A stretch of 64,000 nucleotides of DNA from CAXSEF01 sp964236695 (lineage in GTDB: Bacteria > Pseudomonadota > Alphaproteobacteria > Acetobacterales > Acetobacteraceae). A program made the position numbers and the translations under genes. Under the pieces are notes generated by a model, which was given only the letters and a program-made list of their open reading frames with translations, did not search any database and was not told where the DNA came from. Every line of letters begins with the position of its first letter. Position 1 is the stretch's first letter. Of this stretch, positions 24,864 to 34,767 are shown in pieces. Location: contig CAXSFU010000012.1 of assembly GCA_964236695.1 (NCBI GenBank), forward strand, positions 6,823 through 70,822, written 5' to 3'.

Positions 24864-27011
24864 ATGGCCCGCTCCCCCGCCGAGGTCTCCCCTGAGGAGC
24901 TGAACGCCGACGAGGCCGGCGCAGAGCTGGCCCGGCTGGCCGCCGAAATCGCGGGGCACGACCGCGCGTATCACGAGCGCGACGCGCCGGAGGTCACGGA
25001 CGCGGAGTACGACGTGCTGCGGGGGCGCAACGCGGCGATCGAGGCGCGCTTCCCGGCGCTGATCCGCGGCGACAGCCCGTCGGCGCGGGTGGGGGCGGCG
25101 CCGGAGTCCGGGTTCGCCAAGGCGTCGCACCTAGTGCCGATGCTGAGCCTGGACAACGTGTTCGATGGGGCGGGCTTCGCGGAGTTCGGGGCGCGGGCGC
25201 GGCGGTTCCTGGGGCTGAAGGAGGGGCCGCTGCCGCTGGTGGGGGAGCCGAAGATCGACGGGCTGTCGATCTCGCTGACGTATCGCGACGGGCGGTTCGC
25301 GAGCGGGGCGACGCGGGGCGACGGCTCCACCGGGGAGGACGTTTCGGCGAACCTGCGGACGATGACGGCGGTGCCGGAGCGGCTGGACGGCCCCTGCCCT
25401 TCGCTGGTCGAGGTGCGCGGCGAGGTGTTCATGACCAAGGCGGACTTCCTGGCGCTGAACGCGGCGCAGGCGGCGGCGGGGGGCAAGGTGTTCGCCAACC
25501 CGCGCAACGCGGCGGCGGGGTCGCTGCGCCAGCTCGACGCGCGGGTCACGGCGGGGCGCAGGCTGGGGCTGTTCGCGTATGCGATGGGGCAGGCAAGCGA
25601 GGCGCCGGCGGAGACGCACTGGGGGTGGCTGGAGCGGCTGCGGGGGTGGGGATTCACGGTGAACCCGCTGTCGGAGCGGCTGGAGGACGAGGGCGGGGCG
25701 GCGGGGTTCCAGGCGCGCATCGGGCTGGCGCGGGGCGAACTGCCGTACGACATCGACGGGGTCGTGTACAAGATCGACTCGCTGGCGCTGCAGCGCAGGT
25801 TGGGGTTCGTGGGGCGGGCGCCGCGCTGGGCAGTGGCGTGGAAGTTCCCGGCGGAACGGGCGAGCACGGTGCTGGAGGCGATCCACGTCCAGGTGGGGCG
25901 CACCGGGGCGCTGACGCCGGTGGCGTGGCTGGCGGCGATCAACGTGGGCGGCGTGCTGGTGACGCGGGCGACGCTGCACAACGAGGACGAGATTGCCCGG
26001 CTGGACGCGCGGGTCGGCGACACGGTGGTGCTGCAGCGCGCCGGCGACGTCATCCCGCAGGTGGTGTCGGTGCTGGTGGAGCACCGGCCGGAGGGGACGG
26101 TGGCGTGGGCGCCGCCGGCGGTGTGCCCGGCGTGCGGGAGTGCGGCGACGCGGGCCGCGGACGAGGTGGTGCGGCGGTGCTCGGGCGGGCTGGTGTGCCC
26201 GGCGCAGCGGATCGAGCGGCTGGTGCACCTGGTGTCGCGGCTGGCGTTCGACATCGAGGGGCTGGGCGAGAAGACGATCCGCGAGTTCCACGAGGCCGGG
26301 CTGATCGCAGAGCCCGCGGACATCTTCCGGCTGGGCGCGCACGAGGCGGCGATCGCGGGGCGCGAGGGCTGGGGCGAGGTGTCGGCGCGGCGGCTGATGG
26401 CGGGGATCGAGGCGCGGCGCACGATCGGGCTGGCGCGGTTCATCTACGCGCTGGGCATCCGGCGGATCGGCGAGCAGAACGCGCGGCTGCTGGCGCGGCA
26501 CTACGGGTCGTTCGCGCAGTGGCGGGCGCAGATGCTGGCGGCGACGGAGGTGGGGTCGGACGCGCGGCTGGCGCTGGGCTCGATCCTGCGGATCGGGCCG
26601 GCGATCGCGCAGGAGCTGGCGGAGTTCGTGGCCGAGCCGCGCAACGTGGCCAGCCTGGACGCGCTGGCGGCGCAGCTTTCGATCGAGGACGAGGTGGCGC
26701 CGGAGGGGGGCCGGCTTGCGGGCAAGCTGGTGGTGTTCACGGGCAGCCTCGCGCACATGACGCGGCCGGAGGCGAAGGCGCGGGCGGAGGCGATGGGGGC
26801 GCGGGTCACGGACAGCGTGTCGCGGAAGACGGACCTGGTGGTGCTGGGCGCGGAGGCGGGGTCGAAGGCGAAGAAGGCGGCGGAGCTGGGGGTGAGGACG
26901 GCGGACGAGGCGGAGTGGATGGCGATGGCGGGGGTGGAGGTGGCGGAGGAGGAAGGCCAGGGCTCTGCCCTGGACCCGCCAGGGGCCGCGCCCCTGGTCC
27001 GGCCCACATAA
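24864..27011 (+). CDS. ligA: NAD-dependent DNA ligase LigA, C-terminus supplied by a repeat
   Basis: Seals nicks in DNA replication and repair using NAD+. Domains in order are Ia (YHERDAPEVTDAEYDVL), the nucleotidyltransferase with adenylated Lys in GEPKIDGLS, OB fold, a four-Cys zinc finger (CPACG...CSGGLVC), HhH motifs and a BRCT domain (about residues 610-690). The last 20 or so of 715 residues, from 26950 onward, and the stop codon are encoded by a family A repeat, so the native tail has been replaced. ATG 24864 follows the upstream repeat immediately; in-frame codons further upstream translate the repeat and are unlikely starts. Confidence 0.95.
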   Translation: MARSPAEVSPEELNADEAGAELARLAAEIAGHDRAYHERDAPEVTDAEYDVLRGRNAAIEARFPALIRGDSPSARVGAAPESGFAKASHLVPMLSLDNVFDGAGFAEFGARARRFLGLKEGPLPLVGEPKIDGLSISLTYRDGRFASGATRGDGSTGEDVSANLRTMTAVPERLDGPCPSLVEVRGEVFMTKADFLALNAAQAAAGGKVFANPRNAAAGSLRQLDARVTAGRRLGLFAYAMGQASEAPAETHWGWLERLRGWGFTVNPLSERLEDEGGAAGFQARIGLARGELPYDIDGVVYKIDSLALQRRLGFVGRAPRWAVAWKFPAERASTVLEAIHVQVGRTGALTPVAWLAAINVGGVLVTRATLHNEDEIARLDARVGDTVVLQRAGDVIPQVVSVLVEHRPEGTVAWAPPAVCPACGSAATRAADEVVRRCSGGLVCPAQRIERLVHLVSRLAFDIEGLGEKTIREFHEAGLIAEPADIFRLGAHEAAIAGREGWGEVSARRLMAGIEARRTIGLARFIYALGIRRIGEQNARLLARHYGSFAQWRAQMLAATEVGSDARLALGSILRIGPAIAQELAEFVAEPRNVASLDALAAQLSIEDEVAPEGGRLAGKLVVFTGSLAHMTRPEAKARAEAMGARVTDSVSRKTDLVVLGAEAGSKAKKAAELGVRTADEAEWMAMAGVEVAEEEGQGSALDPPGAAPLVRPT

Positions 27012-27090
27012 AGCAAAAGCCCTCGTCGAGTCTTCCAAAGGCTCGGCCTTTGGCAGGGTCCAGGGGCAGAGCCCCTGGCCTTGCCTTGCT
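26950..27090. repeat. GC-rich palindromic repeat, family A, site 2
   Basis: Starts AGGAAGGCCAGGGCTCTGCC inside the 3' end of ligA and ends CAGAGCCCCTGGCCTTGC at the stop codon of the convergent PotD-like gene (27089-27091). Hairpin arms CCAGGGC/GCCCTGG and CCAGGGGC/GCCCCTGG are visible. It fills the whole convergent junction. Confidence 0.9.
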
Positions 27091-28123
27091 AGCTTTTCGC
27101 CAGCCAGGCCGCGAAGCGCTGCTCCAGCCGTGCCTGGTTGTCGTGCCAGAACTGCGCGTCCACCGGCAGCGCGGTGCCGAGGTCTGGGGTTTCGGAGGCG
27201 GCGTCGGGCGTGTCGCCGCCGGGCGTCGCGGGGCGGGTGACCGGCAGCCAGGGCACCAGGGCCACCAGGGCGGCCTGGCGGGCGGGGTCGGACGCGAAGG
27301 CGAGCAGGTGCTCGGCGTCTGCGGTGTTGGCGCCGCCCTTGACCACCGCCCAGCCCTCCACCTCGAGCAGGCTGTGGGTCCATTGCAGGCCGAAGCTGCT
27401 GTGCTCGGCGCGGTTGCTCTGCACCACCACGCGGCTGTCGGCGGAGGTGAGCAACACCGCGCCGGAGCCGATCAGCGTGGGGGCGGCGGCGGCATCGTCG
27501 TACCAGACGATGTAGGGGCGGAGCTGGTCGAGCTTGCGGAACGCGCGGTCCACGCCGGCGTCGAGGCGGAGAGTGGCGTAGACGTCGCCCGGCGCGACGC
27601 CGTCGGCGAGCAGGGCGATCTCCAGGCTCTGTCGGGCGCCGCGCAGCAGGCCGCGCTTGCCGGGGTGCTTGGCGACGTCCCAGAAGTCGGCCCAGCTCGG
27701 CACGCCCGGGAACTTCTCCGTGTTCCAGGCGAGCACGGTACCCCAGGCCAGCGCCGGCACCGCGCAGTCCGCGGGGGCGGGCACCACGAAGCGGTCGCGG
27801 CCCAGCAGCTTGGCGACGTCGAGGTGCTCCAGCAGGCCCGCGGCGCAGGCCCCCGACAGGGCGGCGCCGCCGGCCAGGACAAGGTCCCACGCGGCCGCGT
27901 TGTCGCGCAGGGCGTCGAGGCTGCCTGTCCAGGCCGGCGCGTCGACGGCAAGCCCGGTTTCGGCGGAAAACGGCTGCAGCACTGCCTGGCGCAGGGCGGC
28001 GCGAAGGGGGGCGTCCTCCGCGACGGCTGCGGCGAGGTCGCGCGCGCGGGCGGGGCGGGCCTGGGTCGCGGCCAGCGCGACGAGGCAGCAGCCCGTCGCG
28101 AGCCAGGTCCGGAACAGCGTCAC
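27089..28123 (-). CDS. ABC transporter extracellular solute-binding protein, PotD-like
   Basis: Periplasmic binding protein of the spermidine/putrescine (PotD/F) or related family. A signal peptide is seen at residues 1-27 (WLATGCCLVALAATQARPARA). The mature protein shows the two-lobed binding-protein pattern with WGTVLAWNTEKFPGVPSWADFWD and YIVWYDDAAAAPTLIGSGAVLLTS. GTG 28123 has a GGGAGGG ribosome-binding site 6 bases upstream. Length is 344 residues. No permease or ATPase gene is adjacent, so it is an orphan component or serves a distant transporter; the substrate cannot be told from sequence. Confidence 0.8.
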   Translation of the reverse strand: MTLFRTWLATGCCLVALAATQARPARARDLAAAVAEDAPLRAALRQAVLQPFSAETGLAVDAPAWTGSLDALRDNAAAWDLVLAGGAALSGACAAGLLEHLDVAKLLGRDRFVVPAPADCAVPALAWGTVLAWNTEKFPGVPSWADFWDVAKHPGKRGLLRGARQSLEIALLADGVAPGDVYATLRLDAGVDRAFRKLDQLRPYIVWYDDAAAAPTLIGSGAVLLTSADSRVVVQSNRAEHSSFGLQWTHSLLEVEGWAVVKGGANTADAEHLLAFASDPARQAALVALVPWLPVTRPATPGGDTPDAASETPDLGTALPVDAQFWHDNQARLEQRFAAWLAKS

Positions 28124-28345
28124 GTTGTCGCCCTCCCGGCGCGCAGTCCGGGCCACGATAGCGTCGGGTGCGCCGCGCTCGCAATGTCGCGGCGGGCGGC
28201 GTCGGCTGCGGTGGCGCAGGCCATGGCGGCATCGTGACGCGCGGGCGCGCGGGGCCGGGGGGTTCCGCAACCCGGCGCGGCATGTGACGTTGTCGCGGCG
28301 GTGCCGGCCGATGCCGGCGCGCATCGATCCAGACAGGAGCTTCCC

Positions 28346-28645
28346 ATGGCCGCCAGCGACATGTCCGACGACGCCCGCGAGCAGATCAAGCAGCTGCGCG
28401 AGCAGGTACAGTCGCTCATGGCCGACCGCGTCAACCCGGCGCTGTCGACCGCCGCCAGCAGGCTGCAGAGCACTGCCTCGCAGGCGCAGGACTACGCCAG
28501 CAGCGCCCGCGAGTATGCCGGCAGCGCGCGCGACTACGCCTCAGACCAGGCCGATGCGCTGTCCGGCCAGGTGAAGGACCGCCCGCTGGTGGCGGTGCTG
28601 GTCGCGGCGGCGATCGGCTATCTCGTCGGCCGCCTCGCGAGCTGA
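28346..28645 (+). CDS. YqjD/ElaB-like (DUF883) membrane-anchored protein
   Basis: 99 residues: an Ala/Gln/Ser-rich amphipathic helix (about 5-75, with SSAREYAGSARDYASDQADA) followed by a C-terminal membrane segment VAVLVAAAIGYLVGRLAS. This is the layout of the DUF883 family (ElaB/YqjD), C-tail-anchored inner-membrane proteins reported to bind ribosomes in stationary phase in E. coli. AGGAGC precedes ATG 28346 at good spacing. The next gene starts 6 bases after the stop, matching the yqjD-yqjE pairing seen in enterobacteria. Confidence 0.8.
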   Translation: MAASDMSDDAREQIKQLREQVQSLMADRVNPALSTAASRLQSTASQAQDYASSAREYAGSARDYASDQADALSGQVKDRPLVAVLVAAAIGYLVGRLAS

Positions 28646-28651
28646 TCGCCG

Positions 28652-29077
28652 ATGCGCACCCTTCGCCTCGCCCAGGTCGCCGCGCAGGCGGAGGCGCTCA
28701 TCGTCAAGCGGACCGCGCTGCGGTTCGGCCGCCGTGCGGCCTACGGGGCGGTTGCCGCCGTGTTCGGGCTGGCGCTGCTGGTCATGGTGCACGTGACCGG
28801 GTGGATGGCGCTGACCGGCTTTGCCGGCATCACGCCGTTCTGGTCGAGCGTGATCGTGCTCGGCGTGGACCTGGTGCTCGCCGGGCTGTTCGCCCTGTTG
28901 GCGCGGGGCTCGCTGCCAGACCCGATCGAGCGGGAGGCGCGCGAGCTGCGCGACCGCTCGCTGCTGGAGCTGCGCAACACGGCGCTGCTCGGCTTCGCGC
29001 TCGGGCCGGCCGGGCGGGTGGCCGGGCGCGGCGCGTTCGGCATGGCGAAAAGGCTGGTTGGGCGCAAGCGGCGCTGA
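28652..29077 (+). CDS. Small membrane protein, YqjE/phage-holin-like
   Basis: 141 residues with two strong hydrophobic segments (about 31-55 and 66-90), a basic N-terminus and a charged, Arg-rich C-terminal half. The position directly behind the DUF883 gene suggests the YqjE-like partner often annotated as a phage-holin superfamily protein, but no catalytic motif exists and the function is unknown. A family A repeat begins immediately after the stop. Confidence 0.65.
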   Translation: MRTLRLAQVAAQAEALIVKRTALRFGRRAAYGAVAAVFGLALLVMVHVTGWMALTGFAGITPFWSSVIVLGVDLVLAGLFALLARGSLPDPIEREARELRDRSLLELRNTALLGFALGPAGRVAGRGAFGMAKRLVGRKRR

Positions 29078-29261
29078 GTAAGGCCAGGGCTCTGCCCTGG
29101 ACCCGCCAGGCGGAGGTGGCCAAAGGTTCCGACGATCCGCCTGGATCGCTGGAAAGGCCACCGGAGGGAGCCGCCCCTGGACCCGGCCTCACTTAAGAAG
29201 GGGTTCCAAGGGCCCAGCCTTTGGCGGGGTCCAGGGGCAGAGCCCCTGGCCTTCCTTTCTT
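29078..29261. repeat. GC-rich palindromic repeat, family A, site 3 (with nested palindrome)
   Basis: Starts TAAGGCCAGGGCTCTGCC right at the previous stop and ends CCAGGGGCAGAGCCCCTGGCC. Inside is an extra block at 29115-29162 (GGTGGCCAAAGGTTCCGACG to AAAGGCCACC) that recurs in opposite orientation in the site at 38029-38221. It separates the membrane-protein pair from the tRNA. Confidence 0.9.
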
Positions 29262-29327
29262 GTCTTCGCTGTTTGAGGCGGGCAGTGCTTGCCTCCGGGC
29301 GGTTTTCTTGCATTCTGCCGGTGCCGC

Positions 29328-29401
29328 GCGCCCGTAGCTCAACTGGTCAGAGCTGACCGCTCATAACGGTCTGGTTACAGGTTCGAGTCCTGTCGGGCGC
29401 A
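29328..29401 (+). tRNA. tRNA with CAU anticodon (elongator Met or Ile2)
   Basis: A full cloverleaf: acceptor GCGCCCG (29328-29334) pairs with CGGGCGC (29394-29400), with A as discriminator. The D arm GCTC/GAGC, anticodon arm GACCG-CTCATAA-CGGTC with CAT at 29362-29364, and T arm ACAGG-TTCGAGT-CCTGT are all intact. CCA is not encoded. The anticodon stem lacks the GGG/CCC pairs of initiator tRNA, so it is an elongator Met tRNA or the lysidine-modified Ile2 species; sequence alone does not settle which. Confidence 0.92.
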
Positions 29402-29492
29402 GGCGGCCCCTGCCTTTCCCTTCGGCGGCGGCGTGCTTGCGACGGGGGGGCCGCGTCTCTAGTTACGGCGGGCAAGCCCGGGAGAGCCGACG

Positions 29493-31172
<1,680 letters not shown>

Positions 31173-31206
31173 GGGTGGCGGGCGGGCGCCCGGGGCCGGC
31201 GGGCCC

Positions 31207-31707
31207 GTGTCGGCGGCGGGGCGGGTGATCCGGACGGCGCGGCTCGTGCTGACGCCGGTGGGGTCGGGCGACCTGGCGGAGCTACAGGCGCTCAAGACCG
31301 ACCCGGGGGCCTATGCGCTGATGCTCGGCGGGGTGCGGCGGGTGCCGCAGGTGGCGGAGGAACTGGCCCAGGACAGGAGCCTGTGGGCGGTGCTGGGCAC
31401 CGGCATGTTCACCGTGCGCGAGGCGGGGGCGTTCCGCGGCATCGCGGGGGTGCACCAACGGCCGGACGGGCTGGGGGTCGGACTGCGGTTCTGCTTGTGG
31501 CCGGCGGCGCGTGGGCGCGGGCTGGCGCGGGAGGCGGCGTCGGCGGCGTTGGGGCACGCCCACGCGACGGGGCTGTCGCGGATCATCGCGGTGGCGCGGC
31601 ACAGCAACTTCGCGTCGCGCACGGTGCTGGGCAGCATCGGGATGCAGGAGTGCGGCGGGTTCGAGCGGGATGGACAGGCGATGGTGGTCTACGAGAGCGT
31701 GCGCTGA
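31207..31707 (+). CDS. GNAT family N-acetyltransferase
   Basis: 166 residues with the RimJ/RimL-type layout: RTARLVLTPVGSGDLAEL at the N-terminus, an acetyl-CoA-binding region LWPAARGRGLAREAASAAL (about 98-116; motif R/QxxGxG/A as RGRGLA) and the late motif NFASRTVLGSIGMQECGGF. The substrate cannot be predicted. I used GTG 31207; GTG 31225 is also possible. It lies 34 bp after ettA in the same direction and converges on mlaC across a family A repeat. Confidence 0.82.
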   Translation: MSAAGRVIRTARLVLTPVGSGDLAELQALKTDPGAYALMLGGVRRVPQVAEELAQDRSLWAVLGTGMFTVREAGAFRGIAGVHQRPDGLGVGLRFCLWPAARGRGLAREAASAALGHAHATGLSRIIAVARHSNFASRTVLGSIGMQECGGFERDGQAMVVYESVR

Positions 31708-31721
31708 GGGGCCTGGGGCCG

Positions 31722-31852
31722 AAGGAAGCAAGGCTGGGCTCTGCCCAGACCCGCAAAGGGCCATGAGGCCCTTTGATCCCTGGACTTAAGGGAGGCCGGT
31801 CCACGGGCGCTGCGCCTGGCGGAGTTTGAGGCAGAGCCTCAACCTTGCTGCC
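31722..31852. repeat. GC-rich palindromic repeat, family A, site 4
   Basis: Starts AGGAAGCAAGGCTGGGCTCT and ends AGGCAGAGCCTCAACCTTGC, directly abutting the mlaC stop codon (31853). Internal arms AAAGGGCC/GGCCCTTT are visible. It occupies the convergent junction between the GNAT gene and mlaC. Confidence 0.9.
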
Positions 31853-32452
31853 TCAGCCCGGCTCGACCTGGCGGCGCATCGCCGCGATCAGGGCGTCGAC
31901 GTCGTTGTTGTTTCGGCTGAGGAAGCTCGCGTAGTCGCTGCGCTGGGTAAGGCGCAGGCTGGTGCCTTCTGCGACCACGTCGATGATGCGGTCCTGGCCG
32001 CCGCTCTGGCCGACGACCCACTGCACGGTGATGTCGGTGGCGCTGGGGCGGTGGATGACGCTGCCGACGTAGGCGTCGCCGTTGCGGTCCTGGGTGCCGG
32101 TCAGGGTGTAGGAGACGCCGCGGTACTCGCCGAGGTGGCCGACGATGCTGTTGATCAGCACGCCGTGGAACAGGTCGGAGTACTGCTTCTGCTGGGCGGG
32201 GGTGGCGGTGCGCCAGAAGCGGCCGAGGCAGAACTGGGCGATCAGGTTGACGTCGACGCCGCGCTCGATCACCGGGGCCAGGCGACGGCGCTTGTCGGCG
32301 GCGTCGCCCGGGCTGTTGACGATGCCGATCAGGGTGTCGCCGAAGCTGCGCACGAAGGCGTTGGCGGAGGTGTCGTCGGCGCGGGCCCGGGGGATGGCGA
32401 GGCTGGCCAGGGCGGCGGCGGAGAGCATCAGGAGCGAACGTCGACTCAGCAT
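31853..32452 (-). CDS. mlaC: Periplasmic phospholipid-binding protein MlaC
   Basis: Ferries phospholipids between the outer-membrane MlaA complex and the inner-membrane MlaFEDB transporter. It has a Sec/Tat-like signal peptide (MLSRRSLLMLSAAALASLA, cleavage near ARA) and the MlaC/Ttg2D domain with LAPVIERGVDVNLIAQFCLG, RFWRTATPAQQKQYSDLF and LVNSI-like GVLINSIVGHLGEY. Length is 199 residues. ATG 32452 is preceded by GAGGGG. It is transcribed after mlaA with a 130-bp gap. No mlaD/E/F genes are nearby. Confidence 0.92.
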   Translation of the reverse strand: MLSRRSLLMLSAAALASLAIPRARADDTSANAFVRSFGDTLIGIVNSPGDAADKRRRLAPVIERGVDVNLIAQFCLGRFWRTATPAQQKQYSDLFHGVLINSIVGHLGEYRGVSYTLTGTQDRNGDAYVGSVIHRPSATDITVQWVVGQSGGQDRIIDVVAEGTSLRLTQRSDYASFLSRNNNDVDALIAAMRRQVEPG

Positions 32453-32582
32453 GGATGACCCCTCAACTGGAGCGCCGGAAGCGGCAGACACGGTGCGGCG
32501 GAGCCTAGCGCGGGCGCCGCGCCCCGCCGCGTCACGGTAGCATTGATCGGAGGATCGTGCGCCAGGGGCCTTGCTGCGGGCG

Positions 32583-33356
32583 CTAGCGCGCCGGCACGTC
32601 CCAGTCTGGCGGGGTGGCACGGTTGTCGTCGCGCAGCGCCTCGATCTGCGAGGCGCGGTGCTGGCGCGACAGGCTGCGGATGGTGGCGTAGGGGTCGAGC
32701 GCGGTCTTCTTGATGGAGTCGACGTCGCCCAGCACGCGCGAGCGGCCGTCGACCACGCCGACGCCGAAGCGGGCCCAGTTCAGGGTCAGGAGGCCGTAGC
32801 CGCGCGGCACGTAGAAGAACGGGTCGAGCGCCGCGTCGACGCCGTAGCCGGTGGCGTCGCGCGGGTTGGAGGGGCCGAGCAGCGGCAGGAACAGGTAGGG
32901 GCCGGCGGGCAGGCCCCACAGCGCCAGGGTCTCGCCGAAGTCCGCGTCGTGCGAGGCGTAGCCCCAGCCAGAGGCGACGTCGAAGATGCCGAGCACGCCG
33001 ACGGAGGAGTTGATCAGGAAGCGCATGAAGGTGTCGCCGGCGCGTCGCGGCTTGGTCTGGATCACGTCGTTGGCGAACAGCACCGGGCTGCTGAGGTTGG
33101 CCAGCACGTTGTGGATGCCGCCGCGCACCGGGCCGGGCAGCACGTAGACATAGGCCTGCGCCACCGGCTTGAGCGCGTAGGTGTCGAGCGTGTCGCTGAC
33201 GCGGTAGGAGAAGCGGTTGGCGGGCTCGTAGGGGTCGTTGTTCTGGCGGAACTCCGCCAGGGCGTCCGGGTCGCCGGCCGGGGGCTTGGTGGCGCAGCCG
33301 GCGAGGGAGGCAAGGCCGGCGGCGAGCAGCAGTCTGGTGAGCAGGGCGGAGCGCAT
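32583..33356 (-). CDS. mlaA: Outer-membrane lipid asymmetry lipoprotein MlaA (VacJ)
   Basis: Outer-membrane lipoprotein that removes misplaced phospholipids from the outer leaflet. The signal peptide ends in the lipobox SLAGC, with Cys at residue 21. Family motifs are NDPYEPANRFSYRVSDTLD, NVLANLSSPVLFANDVIQ, GVLGIFDVASGWG and LPLLGPSNPRDATGYG. Length is 257 residues. GAGGAACC lies just before the ATG. It is the first gene of a two-gene mlaA-mlaC unit, divergent from metF across 266 bp in which I see no clear operator or riboswitch. Confidence 0.95.
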   Translation of the reverse strand: MRSALLTRLLLAAGLASLAGCATKPPAGDPDALAEFRQNNDPYEPANRFSYRVSDTLDTYALKPVAQAYVYVLPGPVRGGIHNVLANLSSPVLFANDVIQTKPRRAGDTFMRFLINSSVGVLGIFDVASGWGYASHDADFGETLALWGLPAGPYLFLPLLGPSNPRDATGYGVDAALDPFFYVPRGYGLLTLNWARFGVGVVDGRSRVLGDVDSIKKTALDPYATIRSLSRQHRASQIEALRDDNRATPPDWDVPAR

Positions 33357-33622
33357 GGGTTCCTCGGATCAGACCGGCCCGCCGACCAGCCCCGCGATGC
33401 AGGATGGTCGCCAAGCGGGCACGCAGGCGGTATCGTGTCTAGCATGAACGCTTCGGGGCGCAACGTTGGGTTCGGTGTGTCGGGACGCGGACGGGGGCAC
33501 GGCTGTGGCCGATTTCCCACGGCCGGGGCGGGGAGCGGCACGCTCGCCTTGCGGGCAGGCCGGTGCGGCGGGCGGCCCGGGTGCCGGGGCGGCGAGGCTG
33601 GGGCGGCGAGGCAGGAGAGAGC

Positions 33623-34600
33623 ATGAACGAGATGTCGCGGGCAGCGCGCAGCGCCCCGGAGCTGCCGACCCTGGAGCGCTGGCTGACCGGGCCTCGGGTG
33701 CATGCCCTGCCGGCGCCGATCACCGGGCACGCGGCGCCCAAGCTCAGCTTCGAGTTCTTCCCGCCGCGCACCGATGCGCTGGAAACGCAGTTGTGGTCGT
33801 GCATCCGCAGGCTGGAGCCGCTGGCGCCGGACTTCGTGTCGGTGACCTACGGCGCGGGCGGATCGACGCAGGCGCGCACCCACTCCACCGTGACGCGGCT
33901 GGTGCGCGAGACCACGCTGACGCCGGCGGCGCACCTGACCTGCGTCGGCGCGTCGCGCGACGAGGTCGACGCGGTGGCGCGCGACTACTGGGAGAACGGG
34001 GTCCGCCACATCGTGGCGCTGCGCGGCGACGCGCCGCAGGGCGAGGCGAACTACGAGCCGCACGCCCAGGGGTATGCCTATGCGTCGGACCTGGTGGCGG
34101 GGCTGAAGCGGGTGGCGCCGTTCGAGATCACGGTGGCGGCGTATCCAGAGACGCATCCAGGGGCCGTGGACCCGCAGGCGGATCTCGACAACCTCAAGCG
34201 CAAGCTGGACGCGGGCGCCACGCGAGCCATCACCCAGGTGTTCTTCGACACCGAGACCTACCTGCGGTTCCTCGACCGGGCGCTGGCGGCGGGGATCACG
34301 GCGCCGCTGGTGCCGGGGATCATGCCGGTGTCGAACTTCGAGAAGGCGGCGCGGTTCTGCGCGGCGTGCGGGTCGAGCGTGCCGGACTGGCTGGGGCCGA
34401 TGTTCGAGGGCACCGAGGACGACCCCGAGACGCGGCGCATGATGGCCGCCGTGGTCGCGGCGGAGCAGGTCAGGCTGCTGCAGGCGAACGGGGTGGACGA
34501 GTTCCACTTCTACACGCTGAACCGGCCGGACCTGACGTACGCGATCGCGCGCATCCTGGGCGTGAAGCCGAAGCCGGCGGCGCAGGTTCAGGCGGCGTGA
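33623..34600 (+). CDS. metF: 5,10-methylenetetrahydrofolate reductase MetF
   Basis: Flavoprotein that makes 5-methyl-THF for methionine synthesis. The TIM-barrel motifs KLSFEFFPPRTDALE (about residue 40), SVTYGAGGSTQ, LRGDAPQG, ITQVFFDTETYLRF and PGIMPVSN match the family; the N-terminal Glu of FEFFPP is the catalytic acid. Length is 325 residues with a Ser/Ala-rich N-terminal extension of about 35 residues. AGGAGAG sits before ATG 33623. Monocistronic as far as visible. Confidence 0.95.
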   Translation: MNEMSRAARSAPELPTLERWLTGPRVHALPAPITGHAAPKLSFEFFPPRTDALETQLWSCIRRLEPLAPDFVSVTYGAGGSTQARTHSTVTRLVRETTLTPAAHLTCVGASRDEVDAVARDYWENGVRHIVALRGDAPQGEANYEPHAQGYAYASDLVAGLKRVAPFEITVAAYPETHPGAVDPQADLDNLKRKLDAGATRAITQVFFDTETYLRFLDRALAAGITAPLVPGIMPVSNFEKAARFCAACGSSVPDWLGPMFEGTEDDPETRRMMAAVVAAEQVRLLQANGVDEFHFYTLNRPDLTYAIARILGVKPKPAAQVQAA

Positions 34601-34626
34601 AGGCCGGGGGGGTCTGCGGCGCAGGG

Positions 34627-34740
34627 TAGCAAGGCCAGGGCTCTGCCCTGGACCCGCCAGGGGCAGCGCCCCTGGACCGGCGTTACTCAGGGAATGGAGA
34701 CGAAGGGCTGCGGGTCCGGGCGTGGACCGGCCTTGCTTTC
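34627..34740. repeat. GC-rich palindromic repeat, family A, site 5
   Basis: Left arm AGCAAGGCCAGGGCTCTGCC with hairpins CCAGGGC/GCCCTGG and CCAGGGGC/GCCCCTGG; right end GGACCGGCCTTGCTTTC is degenerate. It lies between metF and the helicase gene, both on the plus strand. Confidence 0.85.
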
Positions 34741-34767
34741 ACCGTGGCGGGGGGCAATGACCGGGGG

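Noticed and set aside
25131..28283. Very long minus-strand frame (about 1050 codons) opposite ligA
   Set aside because: It is an antisense shadow caused by high GC; the translation is Arg/Pro-rich low complexity, while the plus-strand LigA motifs are unmistakable.
28123..28324. Longer N-terminus for the PotD-like protein (start at 28324)
   Set aside because: The extension is Arg-rich and precedes the signal peptide; GTG 28123 has a strong ribosome-binding site and starts the signal peptide directly.
29328..29401. Initiator tRNA-fMet
   Set aside because: It lacks the three G-C pairs in the anticodon stem, and the 1-72 position is a normal G-C pair.
33357..33622. Possible SAM/SAH riboswitch before metF
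   Set aside because: I could not find the conserved stems of known SAM or SAH riboswitch classes; only GC-rich sequence is seen.
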